A stretch of DNA of 64,000 nt. It comes from Climacium dendroides (taxonomy: Eukaryota > Streptophyta > Bryopsida > Hypnales > Climaciaceae). The stretch covers positions 2,418,001 through 2,482,000 of the forward strand of contig OX467092.1 of the NCBI GenBank assembly GCA_950106755.1. The letters are read 5' to 3'. This document shows, piece after piece, positions 35,410-48,185 of this stretch (positions are counted from its first letter, which is position 1; each line of letters opens with the position of its first letter). The position numbers and the translations under genes are program-made. The notes beneath the pieces are model-generated. The model had not been told where the DNA came from. It ran no database searches and was given only the letters and a program-made list of their open reading frames with translations.

Positions 35410-37390
35410 CCTATCGATCCAACACTGCAATTCAGCAACATGAAGGCCTGTATTTGACTACGTTACTGTTGTCAGTTCCAGGTTTTGTTTATCCAAAGGT
35501 GTGCAAGACATGCAGCAAGGATTTGACAATGCTGTTGCAAAAAGAATGGTGTTTGGATCTCGGTCATAATCTCCGAATGAACTAGTATTGAAAAGGAGTG
35601 ATACCCAAAATAGTCTCCATGATATACCTCTATTTGAATAAACATTTTATTGGAAAAATAATTTATAGGATTTATTTCTGGATTCAATTTTTGCAATTTT
35701 GGAAACAAGAAGTTTCACAAGGTTAAGGTCTCTTGCTAGAAAGAACAATCTCATTGTTCACATTAGTGTGTTTCAATTCCATCTTAAACCTACTTCTACT
35801 TACCAATTTTTGAATGAGAAAAAATTATGTGTGTGTTTTTTTCAAATTTTTTTCCTAGACACTCAACTCAATTCTTCAACATAAAAAATTAGAAATTCAA
35901 GAGTAGTGGTATAAAAATTTTAAACCGAAAAGATTCAAAGTCAAGAAATCTAATCAAGCAAGATACAAAAAACCTTGTATTCTTCACTTTAAATGTGCAA
36001 TCTATAATATCAAAGATTATGAAATTTCTTCCAAACATTTTTACACTAGCTTAGTGTAAGATTTCAAAGTTAGATATGTCAAAAAAAAGATCAATTTTAA
36101 AAGTTTTTTGCTCTTCGCAACAAAAATGGCATTTTGATAGAAAAAAGGCCTTGGGACTTAAACAAATTAAATCATACTCTTCTATTTCCTACTTTTTTCA
36201 ATTATGAACATGAAATTTTTTCTATTGAAATTTTTTAATTGAATTCCCAACTTATTTCTTCAACATATTATAGAGAGTTTGAAGTTGTAAGATATAGAAG
36301 CTTATTGCCCATTTCCAACCATTTACAGTATTCAGCATAGTTGCCTATTGGGTTTGGTGGGGGAAATATTTTTCCCAAGCAGGGAAATAGACTTCAGACA
36401 AAATTGAAATTTTTTGGTACTTTTTGGCCCAAGAACAAAACTACTGTGAATTTTTTTTGTCAAGATTCTTTAAACCCCTATTCTTGTTATGTAGGTGTCT
36501 AATTCCAACTGTAGGCTGGTCAGAAAATTGATCAAAAATCAAAAACCCACAATTCATCATCCCGTAGCAGTTAAACATGGACGTGCAAACAGAAATACAA
36601 CAACCTACAAGTTAAAAATGGGTACCTTAGCAATTAAACATGGATGTGCAAATGGAAATACAGCAGCCTATAAGTTAAAAATGGGGGGTTGGTCGGAAGG
36701 GGTTGCTTACTCTACTCACTTTAGTTAAGTTTGAAAGATGAAACCTAACCACTTGGGAAGAGTTTAAAATACTTCTTTCTGAAATTAAAGCATCATGATC
36801 TAGAAACTGGTAAGGTTCTTATTCTGAATTTGAGGAAGGTGTACTCTAACAAGTTAACAAAAAGTTCCTATGGTTGGATTCGTTATAAGTACTTCGAAGG
36901 AGATTTGGGCCTAAAAACATCAAATTCCTGAAGGGTTAACTAAGACATTTCGTTGATGTTGACCTAACTTATGTCACAGTACTTCAGAACCACCAGCCAA
37001 TAACCACTCGCACAATCACCGACTGTAACAAACGACATAGTATTTCAAATCTTATACTACTAGCAAAAGCAAGCTGCACACTAATTCTCAATCACAACGG
37101 ACATACCAACATATAGAGCTTGTCCAAATAACAGCAACAAGTGAAAAATTCAACAATCAACAACTATTACCCAAAAAATGTTACAACTCACACAAAAACT
37201 GTTACAACTCAGCCAGCGTTGCCGAACCGAGAGGATTGGAAGCTCACAGTACAAAATGAACTGGAGACAGTTGACTTAAAAGTTGAAAGCTGCAATGTCA
37301 ACTAGCTTCGTTAAATAAAAGGGACAAGTATGAACATCTGAACACAAAAGAAACGACCATGTGATTGGACATGTCGTTGCAGATCGCTCA
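35410..37390. other. Intergenic region between two genes
   Basis: AT-rich, no gene. The only structure seen is a two-unit tandem repeat at 36567-36690. Confidence 0.5.
36567..36690. repeat. 63-bp tandem duplication, 2 units
   Basis: Unit 1 (36567-36629) and unit 2 (36630-36690) both start GCARTTAAACATGGAYGTGC and end with AAGTTAAAAATGGG-type sequence. Both are open in one frame on the plus strand, but with no start context or partner exons, so coding is unproven. Confidence 0.75.
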
Positions 37391-37397
37391 GCTTAGC

Positions 37398-40300
37398 TTA
37401 TTGTTGAACAGGCAACTGCGGACATTTCTCCAACATGTCATAGTGCAAAACAAAGTTCTCCTGATGACAAACCACCAGATTCCGTTATTTATTCCTCCAC
37501 AAATTCCAGAAATACACACTAACATTGTACAAATGCTTAACACAGAACGTCTTCCAAACAGATAAGACCCCAATATCTTCTCAATTCTCATGAATCATTT
37601 CTTACTAGTTCAACCTAAACTTGCTACAGACAAGAATCCAGTGATTTGGCAGAAGAAAGCATACCTTACACCCTATCTCCAAAGTTGTAGGATCCAAAAA
37701 GAAAAATGTGCCGCGCTCATATGCTGAATTCTTTACCAATGGCTCACTGTTGGGAGCACGCTTCAGCCATCTCTTGAGTTCCTTGTGAAAGAACCAACCC
37801 CTATTTGACCTGGTATGAACAAGTACACCCTGATGAATAATCTACAATGAAAAAAATCAGCCAACATAATTTGAAAAGAGAATTAACAATACGAGTCATA
37901 AGAGAAACAAGCAGCCAGTTTTCAGGTACAATAAATAACTTACAACTCATCAGCCGCATACAATTGAGCCTCATCTCTTGGCATGCTGCACTCAAAATTG
38001 GACGAACACAATGCCTTAGAGTCGGATGAATAGAATAAAAAGATTCATAAAAAGGACGCCCAAGCCACTCAAATTACAAACCCTTACCTGTAGAAGATAT
38101 AAAACAAAGTATTATCTTGGAACTTGGCATAGTGATTTGCCTGCAAGATGACAACAAACCAAGCTTAATGAAAGCATTAGAGGGATTTCTCTGGCAATGT
38201 AGAGTAAGAGTATTGATTCCCAGAAAATAGAACGGAAAAAAGACTGCTGCCGACCAAATGTCCAAAAATACTCCATTGTCTTCCATATTGACATAACATC
38301 AGCAAACAGGTATAATTCAACTGCGACACCAGTAGACTTCCTGGAAACGTGGGAGAGGTTTACCTGCAATTGCGGAGCTTTCTGATCGTAACACGGAGGA
38401 ACCACAAACTCCGGTTCACCTCGCACAGGTTCGTCAGCCCATGGAGAAGCAAATGTTTTGTACAAGTTCTCCCTTGAGTTAAGATTCAGTCCCAGGGTCG
38501 TAAGATCCGTACCCAAAGCTAACGTGGTTAAGTCTGGATCACTCATCCTTATTACACTCAATAAACCTAGTAAACCAAAACGGTCAGGTTGATGTGCTGA
38601 ACCTCCTGGCTTTGAAGAGTCCCGAAGTGTTCCGACCATTCCCGCTAGCTGCTGTTGCTGAGTAAATGTTGCCGCTGTTCTTGATGGTGACTGGTGGTGA
38701 TAGTTCAAACTGTGATCATACTGACCCAATGCTCCACCAACCCCAGAACGATGCACTTGCGTTGCACCAGACCCTGGAGGACCAACCGTCTGCAGAAACA
38801 ATCACATAATATCCCAATTTCAGACTGATTTTGTGAAATGAAACATGGAAACATTTGCCCTAACCTATAGTTCACATACTTAAACCAGCTGGAAACATGG
38901 ACACACTTAAATCTTAACTGAAAACCAACTAGCATCAATATGTTTCAGAACTAAAGAGGTGAATCATGTTCAATCTTTGTAAAATAGGATGCAGAAACAT
39001 CTGCATCGGTCGGTGAATAGACATTTCAAACGATACCCTTACTCACATAACCCTACAATCCCTTCCTAGAATGATAAATCAGCAGCATCCATATTACAAC
39101 AATGTATAATGACCTCACCGGAGAATGGTAAGAAGCAGAGACACCACGAGCAGGAGAGAACGAATCTCCAACACCAGCATGCAGATGTAAGTCGGAGGCA
39201 TTCCCAGCTGGCTGCTGCTGAAACAAATGACGGTTTGATCCATAGGACCCTCCCTGCGAAAATCCAGAAGACCTCCCCATCTGCACTGAAACCATGTGAC
39301 TAACTAAACTTAACTGAAGCACCAATCAAAGTTCCACTCACTTCCTGAAAACAGTCACCCACAGACAAACTGCTGCTCAATTATGTTATTGAGCGACGAA
39401 AGAGTATCATTCGGTGGCAGCAGGCCCGCCCGACCATGGAATCCAAATTTGCATTTGCTTTGAAAGCAGCTCTATTAATTTAGAACTTGCCCAACTAACT
39501 TAACAACCAACTTTCGATAAAACCCTAACTTTTCGAACTTAGCAACGCATTTACCCTTCACGATGATCCTACGCATGGCAGCACTTCCTATTACTTCACG
39601 GTGACTGTTGTTTTTCATGTGTTTTTCATCGGAAAATTTCATCTGTTATACACCATTAGAACTTCAAAATGCCATTTGTCAACAACATAAACATGAACCT
39701 TTGTGGTACATGATCATAGAGAAGTAAAGCACTCCCAGGAAATTGCAACTATGCAAAGCTAAATCCCCCGTTCATTTCTGAGAGAGATTCAATGCCGAGA
39801 GTAGGGTTTGGAGTACAATTCCAGGAATTTCGCACAAATCCAAATATTACAACTTCATCCAGTTATCCACTCATCCACTCATTTTCATCAATTTCCTTTT
39901 TATAGTTGGGACTCGTCAAAACAATCCCCCTCGTTGAGCATCGACCTCCTCGTTGGGGATTTATTTCGACAATGCCCTCCTCGTCAGGTATTCCAGCACA
40001 CTAAAACCTCTTGTACATATTCGTGTCCAAACGTTTCTGTGTTCAGAGTACACTTTCCCTCAAATTTCTAGAATGATTGTGTTTACTCTAAAGCAATCTT
40101 CTCAGTAACATATCATACTCATAATGACGAAAATTCTTGGTCAAGAACTTATTTACCAAGAGGTGTTGCGCTTGCATAGCTGCCATTTCGTGTTGCTGAT
40201 CCTTGTGGTGTTGCTGCAATTCAGATGCCAGATCATGGCTCCCACCTGCACGTTAAACATGTCTTCGAATTAGGAGTAGCAATTAGTCATTCAATAATGT

Positions 40301-43300
40301 ACTTCTATCCGCTTCAAGTTTGTAACCTTTCACACAGATGTTCTTCAGCATGTAGGAAAGCAAAAATGCTATCCGTCAATGCAATTACTCTAATCATGCT
40401 TAACCCCTAAACGTCCAGAGTCTTCTCCAGAATTAACGATTTGGGGAAATCCATCATAAAGTACTATTTGGAAGAATATTTTGGAATTCATATGCAAATA
40501 AAAGTTGTAGATTTTGAATTTTAGATTCCATCCATATGGTTAGATTCACCAATGCTATCACCAATATTTTTTTATAAATTTTGAAAGTGAAAGTTCAGAG
40601 TTCCTTCAAAATTCAATTAAAAGCAATATTTTATTAAAACTTGTTGGAATGGATTTGAAAGGAGGTTCTCTTGACATGGTGATTTTTTGAAATTTTTGTG
40701 TTCTTTTACATCTATGACCTCATTTTTGCAAATTCAATTTTGAACTAGAGTCAATGTAATTTAGGCTTGGTCAACCACTTGCCATTCTGCCAAATTTGTG
40801 ATTTTAGAAAAATATGTACTCTAGTAACACCAAATCCAACCATTAACCATTAGATATGACAACAACGTACTACAACAACATGATAAAGTATCTCCACAAA
40901 TTAGGATGACTTTCATCCAAGCAGAATGAGAAAGACCCAACAGTTTCAATCTGTTCATGGTCCAGAAATTGGACGTCGGAGCGCTTAGGGGTTAAACTAC
41001 CAAGTATCTGGTAAACCTAAGCAAACAAAACAGCTCATATTGATCCATACCTTTGTAACCTGGCAAAGCTGGGAAATCTTCATTTTGTATGCTGAACTCC
41101 TGGTTTTGCTGAACTATGGCGTTGATTCCAACCCCTTGCTTTCTCAAGCTACCTGCCACGACAACACGATGCTGAACGATCTATCCAGGTGCCAAAACTA
41201 ACCAAGCCTACTTAACCAATATACAAGCTAAACAAGATCCACGTCCTCGAGAAATAATGCTATATCAAAACAAATGGGAAATCATCGTATGTCTAATCCA
41301 GTCGTTTAAAATGAGGAACATACAAAGTATGACTAGCCTAAATCCTAAACCTTAACATTATCCCGAAAATCTCCGTATTCACAGCAAATCGTCAAGAAAG
41401 CGGTAACAGACCAAAGTGCAAGGAAAATGGAGATCTAAGAATAAAACACACCGACACGACATAGCTACTGTACCTTGCATATTCCCAGACGGTGACTGCC
41501 GAGTTGTCAGTTGAGGAAAATCGTTGATATCAAAAGGAACGCCATCATTGCCATTTCCAACACTACCAGGGCTCATGCCTCCAACATGGCCATTCGCAGA
41601 ATGAAGTTGTCCCTGCATTCCTGAGCTTGGGGAAGTTGAAAAATTGTTTCCCAACAAGGAGGACACACCTTGAGGTGGTGCTGCAAAAAAACATGATAAA
41701 ATTAGGTTTCGCAGCACGCCTAGAACCTTTCATCTCAAACCTACATAATTTCTTTAGTCTGACCAAATTACCGAGTCCAAGCATAAAAAGAGCACTGAAA
41801 GTAAGCAAAGCATAAAGGAGGAAACAAACGAACAGATCTAGGGAATAGAAAATCAAACGGAGGATACACAAAACAATAAATACGGTATCAAGCATCGGAA
41901 TAGATGAACGTGGAACCAGAATACCTCGACTAAGAATTGCCAGAAGATCCCCTGAGGAGTTATAAGTAGACGAAGACATGTTTACACCTTGCTGCAGTAG
42001 AGAATTGGCAGGCCTCCCTGGGCCTTGCACACCAATCCCACTGCTACCACTAAGTTGTCCCATATTCACACGCGAACTACTCAAATTTTGCATATTCACA
42101 CCACCCCCGGCATTCAACGCTCTTGTTAGACCACCCCCTCCACCGAGACTCACACCCCCGGCTCCAATACCCCCGACAGAGCTTGCTATGCGGGGCCCTA
42201 CATTCCCCATCTGCGATGGTGATCCTCCCATGCCTGACAGAGAGCCACGGTTTGCAATAGAGCTAGACCCAGCAGACCCTACACCAGATCCCCCAACTCC
42301 GTTCACGTTACTGCTGAAGGAATGATTGCCCCCTACACTAGTTCCTGTGCGATTCGTCATTGACGAATGTCCGTGAAGCCCTCCTTGCGACAACTGCTGG
42401 CAAGCCGCAAAAACGAAGAACCAGATGGAATCAATTCATTACTTTTGTGAGTGACGTCTCTATCATTTACAAGGGTAACAAAAACAGTAATAAACCTCAT
42501 CTCAAATATTGACTTGATCCGCATACTTGCAATATAGTACTGCCACGCCCATAAAACGAGAAGACATGTATCAAGGCGACTGATCGAAGTCAAGCGCAGC
42601 CAATGAAGTAGAAGCAGTAACAAAGAGAACATCCAATTGCGGAAAAAGCTTCCAAGATTATCTCCTCGACTCAACCAGACAAAAACCATGAGTGCTCCCT
42701 GATTTTCATAGTCTAGTGCGCACTCTTAACACTTCATCAACTCTTTCCAAGAAAAAACGAACTTGCTTTGCGCATAACATAAGGCTTCGCCTCAGTCACG
42801 GCAACAATCAGAAGAAAGCCGAAAGGAATAAGCATAAAAATGCAGTAATTATCACCTGAGAGAGACCAACGCCCAGATTGTTGGTTGAGAACCGACCGGA
42901 AGCCACGCTACCAGTAGACTGATGAGCGACACCGGAGGGTCCTCCAAACCCCACGTTTCTCGAGGATAAAGCATTAGGCATTGCCTGCATATTGTAGCTC
43001 CCTTGATTATGCAATCCTTGAAGGTTCCCTGCATTAAAGAACGATTGTAGGGCCCGGCATGTATGTGATGCTTTAATTATGCTTGCTCAGCATCAGAAAG
43101 ACACAGAAATGCAAGGGGGAGAAAATGTAGTACCCTAAGACTTCCCACTAAAATGATGGAGACGAAGTTGATACCAACCATGAAGATGTAGAAGATTCGT
43201 ATTAAGAAAAGTAATTAAGCAAGCGAATTGAAATTGTTGAGAGAAACGTGAAAGTCACATACCTGCGTGGTGGAAACCGGGAGCTGCACCTGATTGTGAC

Positions 43301-43377
43301 GTAAAAGCAGAAGACCCGAAGGGTCTGGCTGTGCTTCCGGAGCCATCAAGCAATGAGGTAGCCGAACTGTTCAGCAT
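37398..43377 (-). CDS. NOT2: CCR4-NOT transcription complex subunit 2 (NOT2/VIP2)
   Basis: I model 12 coding exons: 43377-43263, 43028-42856, 42393-41925, 41680-41474, 41152-41051, 40245-40157, 39280-39119, 38789-38364, 38140-38088, 37985-37944, 37809-37665 and 37460-37398. All are GT-AG and all phases fit (2046 bases, 681 residues). The N-terminal half is Gly/Ser/Asn-rich as in plant NOT2 (FHHAGNLQGLHN, GNVGPRIASS). Conserved blocks follow: FDINDFPQLTTR, QNQEFSIQNEDFPALPGYKG, MGRSSGF, then GLLGLLSVIRMSDPDLTTLA near residue 505 and the NOT-box (TLFYIFYSMPRDEAQLYAAD, RGWFFHKE, NFVLHYDMLEK). NOT2 is the scaffold that joins NOT1 and NOT3/5 for mRNA deadenylation and transcription control, in nucleus and cytoplasm. 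The segment after RGWFFHKE (LKRWLKRAPNSEP) departs from seed-plant NOT2. An untranslated first exon near 44.4-44.9 kb is likely. Confidence 0.92.
40404..40991. mobile_element. TTAA-flanked miniature element inside a NOT2 intron (588 bp)
   Basis: Exact TTAA occurs on both sides (40400-40403 and 40992-40995). The ends are CCCCTAAACGTCC and, in complement, CCCCTAAGCGCTCCGACGTCC, which pair with one small gap. It lies wholly within the intron between NOT2 exons 5 and 6. No ORF is present. Its left part matches 25604-25800. Confidence 0.8.
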
Positions 43378-43399
43378 AGACTGCAGCCAAATAAAGATA

Positions 43400-45678
43400 A
43401 CAAACCAGAATGACTGATGGATACTGATGACTAAATAGGGCAAAAACCAGAACAGACACAGCAAACTAGCAATACTGGAAAAACACTATGCACTGCACCA
43501 GAACGACGAAGCAATGACGACAATAATCCCAGCGATACGAGAACACAGATGGAGAACACATATACCTCTTTGTTGGCATTGGTTTCATGACGAAGAGGAT
43601 AGTACATGATGGACGAGCCGTATTCAAGCATCTAATTAGCATCTCGTTAATGCAAGCCTTTCCCTTGGAACGTTTACTATGTCCTCATCATATCTGTCAC
43701 CAGCATTTTGGTCTCAGTAGACGTTCACAACAATATGTACGTCGTACGTTCTACAACGTCGATCGACAAATTTGCTCATCCACTCTCATTAAGATTAACA
43801 ACTACCTTTCGTTCCTGGCAAAACTATTTACAACCTAACAACAGCCAATTCGAGCTTTCATGATCGAGACAGGCTTGTGAACCGACGAATAGAAAACAGA
43901 AGATGAAGGACGTAAAGAATAGCACTATCTCATATAAACTAAACCGCAGCTTGAATCTTTAGCTAGGTACTAGGTAAAGTCGTGCCATTGATAATCGCAA
44001 TGCAGAGTACAGAAACAAGCAATTTCTCAACCAAGTCCTCATCACAAAACGAAACAAAAAAACGAATGAAACTACAGTATGAAGATGAAACCTACAAGAT
44101 CATCAACCACAAAAGCTCAACATTCACTAAAACTCACACAGCAACACACTACTCTACCTACAAACCCTAACACCTCGAGCTAAACAACTAAACATAAACC
44201 TAACACCAAACGTCCCAAACTGAAAGCTCTCTTAACAGCATAAACCGAAAAAAACCACGACAACCAGAAAAAATACAAACAAAAGCAATAAAACACAATT
44301 TAGAAACCACGAAGCACCAGAAACAACCAACTGCACCAGAACATGAAATTCTTCATAAAAAATAAAACCGAAAGAGCTCAACCTTAAATCCTCCTTTAAA
44401 CTTAATCAAACTGAGCATAGCGTTCTCACATAAGTTAACTTACTTACTCGCTCACTCACCGGGAACTAGAATGGCGAGCGATGGTTGTGTTCGTAGCTAT
44501 ATCTGGCGCGCCGGCAGAGTTTAAAAAATGGGCTAACTGAAGGGAGGACGCCGGGACGGAGGTGAATAGAAAAGTTCGAAGAGGAGGTGAATAGAAAATT
44601 GGATTGCGAGGGAAGGGATCGGGAGTGTGAAAGACGTGAAGACAGAATCTTGGGAAAGGGGCAAAAAGAGAAAGGGAGAACAGGATGGAGGGAAGGGGAG
44701 GGGGCGGAAATGGAGCTGTGGTAGGGTTGCGGATGGAAAGCAGCAGGCAGACGAGTAAAACCGACGACGACGAGTTTTCTGGATGAAAACGATGGGATGA
44801 CGATGACAGATTTTGGATGAGTCGTGGATGAGATATGGATGAACTATTAAGGAACTGCCGTGTGGATGAATGGTGGATGCGGTATGGATGATGGATGCCA
44901 TTTGTGGATTGAGTAGGGATGGATTGGTATTATAACATTGTTAACCAAGATTAGGGATTCCTTTGCACTCCTAAAATGAAGGATGGACAAACAATTTTCA
45001 ATTCTATAGTCACTTGTTAAATTAGAGATTATAATAAATCAATTCTAGACTTACAATTAAACACAAATAGTCGCGTAGGTATCTTGAAAAGGTATCCTTT
45101 GGGGATCTTTGGAGGATAGACTTCATAGTTTAGCAATGTTATGCCAAAGGCTACTTTCAATTTGATATATGGTAGAACCATTCACTTCAATGGATATACA
45201 TGATATATGATATATGATATCTAAAACCATTCACTTCAATGGATGTACAAAGATAAAGTTAAAATTATAATTAGGAGTTATTTTTGCTTGTGAACAAAGG
45301 ATTCAGTAAAGTCTCTATTAAATTGCAACCATATTTTGTTGTATGTGTAAATTTGGAGACATCGCACAAAGATAGTTTAATATCATATTTTGGAACACTT
45401 TAAAAGACCCTACTTTATAACACAAGGACAAGCAAAAATTGATGTATTTACTTTATGGTATCCATCCTTGAACCTCTTGTCATTCAAAAATGCTCTCATA
45501 AGTGACATATTCCTATTAAATATATATTTTTAGAAAAATAATGCCATGTGGATACTAAAAAAATTTAAAATCTATAAAAAATCTCCATATTCAAGAATAA
45601 TTGATAAATGAAGGTACTCAAATCAATTCAAATAAGATAGTGTAACATGTAGAAATAATAAGAACTTGTACTCCCTTT
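43400..45678. other. NOT2 upstream region and intergenic DNA
   Basis: About 44.4-44.9 kb is GC-richer and pyrimidine-rich on the minus strand (many CTTCC/CCTTT tracts), typical of a plant 5' UTR and promoter, so the NOT2 first exon is probably here. A minus-strand 122-codon frame at 44533-44901 is low complexity and not called. GGATG-type short repeats occur at 44815-44925. Two direct copies of CATTCACTTCAATGGATRTA lie at about 45178 and 45228. The rest is AT-rich. Confidence 0.45.
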
Positions 45679-45817
45679 CACTACAAAAAAACAAGTATCT
45701 ACAATGACTATAATACAACATTGATTGCAAAATGACTATTTTGTAGTCATTGTGGACAAAAAATGACTACTTTAGTCATTCTGGAGAAGTCATTTATACC
45801 CTTGTTTTTTTGTAGTG
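45679..45817. mobile_element. CACTA miniature element, 139 bp
   Basis: Ends are CACTACAAAAAAACAAG and its exact complement CTTGTTTTTTTGTAGTG. The element is flanked by TTT on both sides (45676-45678 and 45818-45820), the 3-bp target duplication expected for CACTA (CMC/EnSpm). The internal motif ATGACTA and its complement repeat near both ends. Confidence 0.9.
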
Positions 45818-46180
45818 TTTGTTCCACTAAAACTCTTTAAATCTAACATAGTGACTATATGTAACATTAAAGAATTCTATTTATTGATTTTGATCATTGA
45901 ACAAGCAAAGTAGAATTCAAATCAATTCCTATTCAATCAATTCCAAAAATTTCAAGTTGCTTGCTCGATGCTCAATGATTGAATCAATAAATGGAGCAAT
46001 TTTAGTGGTACATCACTATAAGAATCCCTTGTTTTTTTGGACATTAGCAACAAACATCCATGCTTTTTAAAACAGGAACATGAAGATGGAATTGCAACCA
46101 TGGGAGGCAAAATTGAGTTAGATGTTCCAATAAATGTTTGAATGTCATAAACAAAACGAGTTGATGTCCTATACAACAAT

Positions 46181-46329
46181 CACTAAAAGAAAATTGTGTT
46201 GGTTTACACAAAACCAAGATGATGTTTTTCAATGATGTTTTTCAACGCAAAATTTGGCGCTAGAAACAAGAAATCGCAAAAAAAACATCATCTTGGTTTT
46301 ATTGAGACCAATGCAATTTTCTTCTAGTG
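46181..46329. mobile_element. CACTA miniature element, 149 bp
   Basis: The ends CACTAAAAGAAAATTG and complement of CAATTTTCTTCTAGTG match over about 50 bp, including AAAACCAAGATGATGTTTTT. AAT flanks both sides (46178-46180, 46330-46332). The arms are nearly the whole element, so it is a compact hairpin. Confidence 0.9.
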
Positions 46330-47059
46330 AATGATATTCTTGAAGACATCAATAAAAATATAATCATATTCTATACAAAAAAAACATAGAAGTGACATAT
46401 TGACAAAGGATTTTGGTTTAATTCTAGGTAAGTTAGTAAAAATTACTATGGACTAAGGTAAAACATTGATCGCATATAAAAATATAGGAAAAAGGCAATC
46501 ATGTGATATGTTTTGAAAAAAAAAATTAATTTCAATTTTAATTTAAAAAAAATAAGAATGGCATTTGATGTGGCATTTGAGTGACATGGCATCCAACAAG
46601 GATGAAGTGGCATGCCACATTAGCACACTATGACACCATCTAAAAATTTCAATAATGTTTTTCTAAATATCAATTGAGACATCAACTAAAACATCAATTG
46701 AGACATCCAAATGTTTTTGTAATATCAACAAAGAAGTCAACAAAGACATCTAGATCTTTTTTGTGACATCAACTTCGACAACTTTGTATAATTTAGAGAA
46801 TTCACGTATTCCATAAGGTTTGTCTTCCCTCTTATCACTCCACTTGTATAAATAGTTTGTCTTTTTTTATCAATATACTCACAATAAATACCATATTTGG
46901 TATTTATGTCGCATGGCTTGACCTTGTCTGCTATGACATTGTTCTAAAAACAAGGCATGTTTGTCAAATTTCACCATATTTTTGTCATGTCAATTTAGAT
47001 GGATTTTTTTGAACATCAATGGGGTATGCCTGATGTTAGAAAAAATGTATATGTACATT

Positions 47060-48185
47060 CACTACAAGAAACAAGGAGTTCTACAACTATTGTTTGCAAC
47101 TGGTTTTGTAGTTGCATGGGCCGTTTGCAACTAGGTGACAATTTAGAGTTTACAGTTGTAGTAAACAAGTTGCATTAGTTGCAAAGCAGTTGCAAAAAAT
47201 TTCAAAGTTGTTTCTCATTCGATAGTATATTTGAAAGTTCGTCAATGAACTCTTCTGATGTAGTCGCTTACGTGGAAGTTATTTGTATGCAACTTGTTTG
47301 TGATTGGAATGCAACTGGTTTGCAACTAATGTGCTTGGTTTGCAACTTATTTATGACTTGTCTATAATTCATAGACTTGTAGATTTTGAAATTTTAATCT
47401 CAAAATTTGTAGATTCAAAATTTGACATCTATCTTTTTTTAGATCACCAAATCTAGAAATATCTTAGATGTTAAATATTTATAGATTTTTGTAGATTATA
47501 GAAATCTACAAATTGTGAAAATCTACAAATTATAGAAATCTATAAGTTGTAAAAATCTACAAATTATAAAAATGTATAAGTTGTGAAAATCTACAAAATA
47601 TATAAATATTAGAATTTCATTATCAAAATTCATAACACAAGAAAGTTATAACTTACAATTCTTATATGTTCAACTTAATGGTATTTTGTCAATTGATGGA
47701 TAATTAATAAAAGACTTAATAGTAGTTGCAATTGTAGTCTAGTTGCACTATAATTGCAGTCCAGTTGCATTGTAGTTGTAGTTTAGTTGCATTACACTTG
47801 TAGTCTAGTTGCATTACACTTGTAGTCTAGTTGCATTACACTTGTAGTCTAGTTGCATTGTAATTGTAATCTAATTGCACTCTAATTGAATTGCTATTGA
47901 ATTTAAATTATATGCAACTGTAGATAGACACATCGAACTCTACAGAATGTAAAATTGTCCACAACAATTGTGATGAATATTGAATGTAAAATACCTCACA
48001 TCAACTCTTTTGTTACATTCCTATGAGCGTAAATACATTTTGTGACTACTTTGCAACTATTTTGCAATTACAGTGTAATTATATCAAAGTTAGAACAAAT
48101 ATAGAGGATTGTAGTTGTAGGACAGTTGCATAGGACACGTAGTTGCATTTCAGTTTGTTGTAATGGACACGTTTTTCTTCTAATG
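47060..48185. mobile_element. Non-autonomous CACTA element, 1.13 kb
   Basis: The left end is CACTACAAGAAACAAGG; the right end in complement is CATTAGAAGAAAAACGTG (one change in the CACTA core). It is flanked by ATT on both sides (47057-47059, 48186-48188). Many TTGCA/TGCAA motifs occur near both ends, typical of CACTA subterminal repeats. A 22-bp tandem array lies inside. No transposase is present. Confidence 0.85.
47741..47872. repeat. 22-bp tandem array within the CACTA element
   Basis: Six units of exactly 22 bp start AGTTGCA and end GTAGTCT or a close variant. Units 3-5 (47785-47850, AGTTGCATTACACTTGTAGT plus CT) are identical; the outer ones diverge. This is the usual pattern of local expansion in a subterminal region. 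Confidence 0.9.

Noticed and set aside
41978..42325. Pro-rich 115-codon plus-strand frame
   Set aside because: It is the antisense of the Gly/Ser-rich NOT2 exon 3; Gly codons read backwards give Pro.
44533..44901. 122-codon minus-strand frame as a separate gene
   Set aside because: Low-complexity Pro/Ser/Phe reading of a pyrimidine-rich stretch immediately upstream of NOT2; more likely promoter or 5' UTR.
47741..47872. Possible CRISPR array
   Set aside because: Units are directly adjacent without unique spacers and sit inside a eukaryotic CACTA element.
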